Shown in pieces: positions 37,224 through 39,310 of a DNA stretch of 39,310 bases (its first letter is position 1; each line of letters begins with the position of its first letter). Below the pieces are notes generated by a model. The model searched no databases. It saw only the letters and a program-made list of their open reading frames with translations, and was not told the origin of the DNA. Origin of the DNA: an uncultured Robiginitomaculum sp. (GTDB lineage Bacteria; Pseudomonadota; Alphaproteobacteria; Caulobacterales; Maricaulaceae); assembly GCA_938010385.1 (NCBI GenBank), contig CALLVD010000069.1:1-39310 (forward strand). Direction: 5' to 3'. A program made the translations under genes and the position numbers.

Positions 37224-39310
37224 ATGCCTTATTTATCCCGCAGCGCCTTTGCGTCTGCTTTGCTCCTGTCCGCTGCTTTTCCCGCCTTTGCCGAAGAGCC
37301 TGTTGAAGAAATTATTGTCACCGCCTCGCCATTGGGGCGCAGCCTTGATGAAGCCATTACCGGCGTGTCTGTCCTGACCGGGGCAGAGCTGGATGACCGC
37401 TTGGCCGGCACGATCGGCGAGACGCTGAAATCTGAACCCGGCGTCAGTTCGACCTTTTTCGGGGCCGGCGCGTCCCGTCCGATTATTCGCGGCCAAGGCG
37501 GCGACCGGGTACGGGTGCTGACCAACGGCATCGGCTCGATTGATGCCAGCTCCGCCTCGCCGGATCATGCCGTGGCGGCCGAGCCCGCCCAAGCCGAGCG
37601 CATTGAAGTTTTGCGCGGCGCGTCGCTGCTGCGCTACGGATCCTCCGGCTCCGGCGGGATTGTCAACGTAATTGACGGGCGCATTCCCGACGCCTTGCCT
37701 GACGGCAAATATGACGGCGCGTTTCGTATCGGCGCGTCAAGCGTTGACGCCGGCGTAGAGATGGCGGGCGCGCTGGACACGACGCTGCTGAGCGGCGCGA
37801 CCGGCAGCTTAGTCCTGCACTTGGACGGCACGTTTAAAAAGACCGATGATTACGACATTCCCGGCTTTGCGGAGAGCGCAGCCCTGCGCGCCGCTGAAGC
37901 AGAAGAAGAGCATCACGACGATGAGGATGAAGAAGAAGGCCATGAGGACGAAGAACACGGCCATGACGAAGAGGGCGAAGACGAGGCTTTCGGCACGCTT
38001 GAAAACTCAGCAACAGAAACGCGCTCTTTAACCGGCGGGCTGTCTTGGGTCGGCAATCGCGGCTTTATCGGTGTGGCAGTCCATAATTTCGAATCCGATT
38101 ACGGCATCCCCGGCGGGCACGGCCACGGTCATGAAGAAGAAGAGGGCCATGACGAAGAAGACGAAGACCATGATGAGGAGGGCGAAGAAGAAGAGGAAAC
38201 CGTCACAATCGGTCTGGAGCAAACGCGCCTTGATTTGAACGCAGCGATTGATTTGGACGGCGTCTTTTCCCGCCTCAGCGTTTTTGCCGGTTATGCCGAT
38301 TATGAACATACGGAATTTGAAGGCGATGAAGTCGGCACAGTCTTTACCAATGAAGGCTATGAAGTGCGCACTGAGCTTTTGACGGCCAAGCGGGGCGATT
38401 ACAGCGCGGCTTACGGCTTGCAAATTCGCAATCGTGACTTTGCCGCTATCGGCGAGGAAGCTTTCACCCCGCCAAGCACGACGGATCAAATCGGGATTTA
38501 TACGTTTCAGGAAACGCAGCTCGGCGATTTGCATTTGGAAGGCGCTTTGCGGGTCGAGCAGACGGATCACGAAAATAAAACCGCCGGCATCAGCCGCGAT
38601 TTTACGGGCATTTCTGTCTCGGCCGGCGGTGATTACCATATCGGCGACGCCCTACGCATTGGCGGTACAGTGTTCAGGACAGAACGCGCGCCGACTACGG
38701 AAGAGCTGTTCTCTAACGGTCCGCATTTGGCCACGTCACAATTTGAAATCGGTGATGCTGATCTGGATATTGAAACCGCAACCGGCGCTGAAGCCGCCAT
38801 TCGCTATCGCAGCGGCCCGGTCAAATTGACCGCCAATGCGTTCTACACGGATTACAACGACTATATCTTTGAAACCCAAACCGGCGAAGAAGAAGACGAG
38901 CTCGACGTGTTTCAGTACGGCGCAGAGGATGCGCAATTTACCGGTTTTGAGCTGCAAGGCGAATATCACGCCGGCACATTCGGCGCTGTTGACGTGGACG
39001 TTGACGGCTTGATTGAATATGTCAGCGCAGAAACGGACAGCGGAAATCTGCCGCGTATTCCGCCGCTCTCTGTCTTGGCCGGTATTGACGCGGGCATCGG
39101 TGATTTTGCTTACCGCGCCGAAGTTGAATTCGTCTCAGAGGCGGATGATTTGGCGGCGTTTGAAACCGCAACGGAGAGCTATACGCTGACCAATCTGTTT
39201 GCCACATGGCGACCGTCGGGCGGCGAGGCTGATTACAGCCTGAAACTGTCCGTCAACAATCTGTTTGACGAAGACGCGCGCCAGCACACATCGTTTCTGA
39301 AAGACACGGT
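37224..39310 (+). CDS. TonB-dependent receptor, ZnuD-like, C-terminus beyond window
   Basis: This open frame of 695 codons runs off the right edge. It has a signal peptide (MPYLSRSAFASALLLSA, cleavage near AFAEE) and a TonB box EEIIVTAS at residues 28-35. The plug domain follows (EAITGVSVLTGAEL, RPIIRGQGGDRVRVL, IEVLRGASLLRYGSSG), then the beta-barrel. Two long segments rich in His, Asp and Glu lie at about residues 225-256 and 299-330, containing EEHHDDEDEEEGHEDEEHG and GGHGHGHEEEEGHDEEDED. These are the kind of metal-gathering loops found in zinc receptors such as ZnuD. The end of the visible part, LSVNNLFDEDARQHTSF, is near the usual C-terminus, so only a few tens of residues are missing. 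The metal is inferred, not proven. Confidence 0.88.
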   Translation, partial: MPYLSRSAFASALLLSAAFPAFAEEPVEEIIVTASPLGRSLDEAITGVSVLTGAELDDRLAGTIGETLKSEPGVSSTFFGAGASRPIIRGQGGDRVRVLTNGIGSIDASSASPDHAVAAEPAQAERIEVLRGASLLRYGSSGSGGIVNVIDGRIPDALPDGKYDGAFRIGASSVDAGVEMAGALDTTLLSGATGSLVLHLDGTFKKTDDYDIPGFAESAALRAAEAEEEHHDDEDEEEGHEDEEHGHDEEGEDEAFGTLENSATETRSLTGGLSWVGNRGFIGVAVHNFESDYGIPGGHGHGHEEEEGHDEEDEDHDEEGEEEEETVTIGLEQTRLDLNAAIDLDGVFSRLSVFAGYADYEHTEFEGDEVGTVFTNEGYEVRTELLTAKRGDYSAAYGLQIRNRDFAAIGEEAFTPPSTTDQIGIYTFQETQLGDLHLEGALRVEQTDHENKTAGISRDFTGISVSAGGDYHIGDALRIGGTVFRTERAPTTEELFSNGPHLATSQFEIGDADLDIETATGAEAAIRYRSGPVKLTANAFYTDYNDYIFETQTGEEEDELDVFQYGAEDAQFTGFELQGEYHAGTFGAVDVDVDGLIEYVSAETDSGNLPRIPPLSVLAGIDAGIGDFAYRAEVEFVSEADDLAAFETATESYTLTNLFATWRPSGGEADYSLKLSVNNLFDEDARQHTSFLKDT

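Overview
The window looks like chromosomal DNA of an alphaproteobacterium. It is GC-rich (judged by eye) and coding-dense. The order hpt / zinc-ribbon-DUF3426 / ftsE / ftsX / YdcF-like / DUF2125 is one I associate with Alphaproteobacteria. A DUF3297 protein, a SIMPL protein, FabI, MsrQ and an elongator-type tRNA-CAU with a G1-U72 pair fit that class. I cannot name the genus; a Maricaulales/Hyphomonadaceae-type marine lineage is only a guess.

Layout: 1-2.3 kb holds the start of a TerC membrane protein, a class II aldolase, a DUF3297 protein and a CYTH-like hypothetical. A perfect CRP-type palindrome lies in the divergent terC/aldolase gap. 2.7-5.3 kb encodes a secreted MxKDx-repeat protein and a coupled pair of glycosyltransferases (a GT87-like membrane enzyme and a GT2 dolichyl-phosphate-mannose-synthase-like enzyme). 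5.3-7.9 kb has a previously uncalled 31-residue membrane peptide and ftsK. 8-14.4 kb is an accessory, signalling-type block: a TIR-TM-TPR protein, an unknown protein, a membrane protein with a trypsin-like domain predicted in the cytoplasm, a TPR plus SLOG-like protein, and a Crp/Fnr regulator. CRP-like palindromes sit in its gaps. 14.5-17.1 kb is a poorer, partly AT-rich patch with a small lipoprotein, a DUF6946/PD-(D/E)XK-like protein flanked by two copies of a hairpin repeat, and a doubtful basic protein. 17.2-19.6 kb has a SIMPL protein, the tRNA, a CPA1 antiporter and a 42-residue membrane peptide.

19.6-27.8 kb is the most interesting part: a tightly packed minus-strand operon. In transcription order it encodes a large lipoprotein, a periplasmic protein, two paralogous single-TM vWA proteins whose TM helix resembles ExbD/TolR/MotB stator subunits, a TolQ/ExbB/MotA-type channel protein, a membrane-anchored repeat + FGE/SUMF1-fold protein, and a Gly/Ser-rich secreted protein. 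A Crp/Fnr regulator is divergent from it. I read this as an ion-motive-force-driven envelope machine in which vWA domains replace the usual peptidoglycan- or TonB-linked domain. I know of no named system with this composition.

28.6-31 kb carries a helix-hairpin-helix-like lipoprotein, msrQ and two unknown genes with a bidirectional terminator. 31.1-36.8 kb is a conserved core: fabI, then the overlapping ftsE-ftsX-YdcF-DUF2125 series, and divergently the zinc-ribbon/DUF3426 gene and hpt. The right edge has a small His/Cys/Pro protein and a TonB-dependent receptor with two His/Asp/Glu-rich segments, probably a zinc-uptake locus. No CRISPR array, rRNA or recognisable transposase is present.
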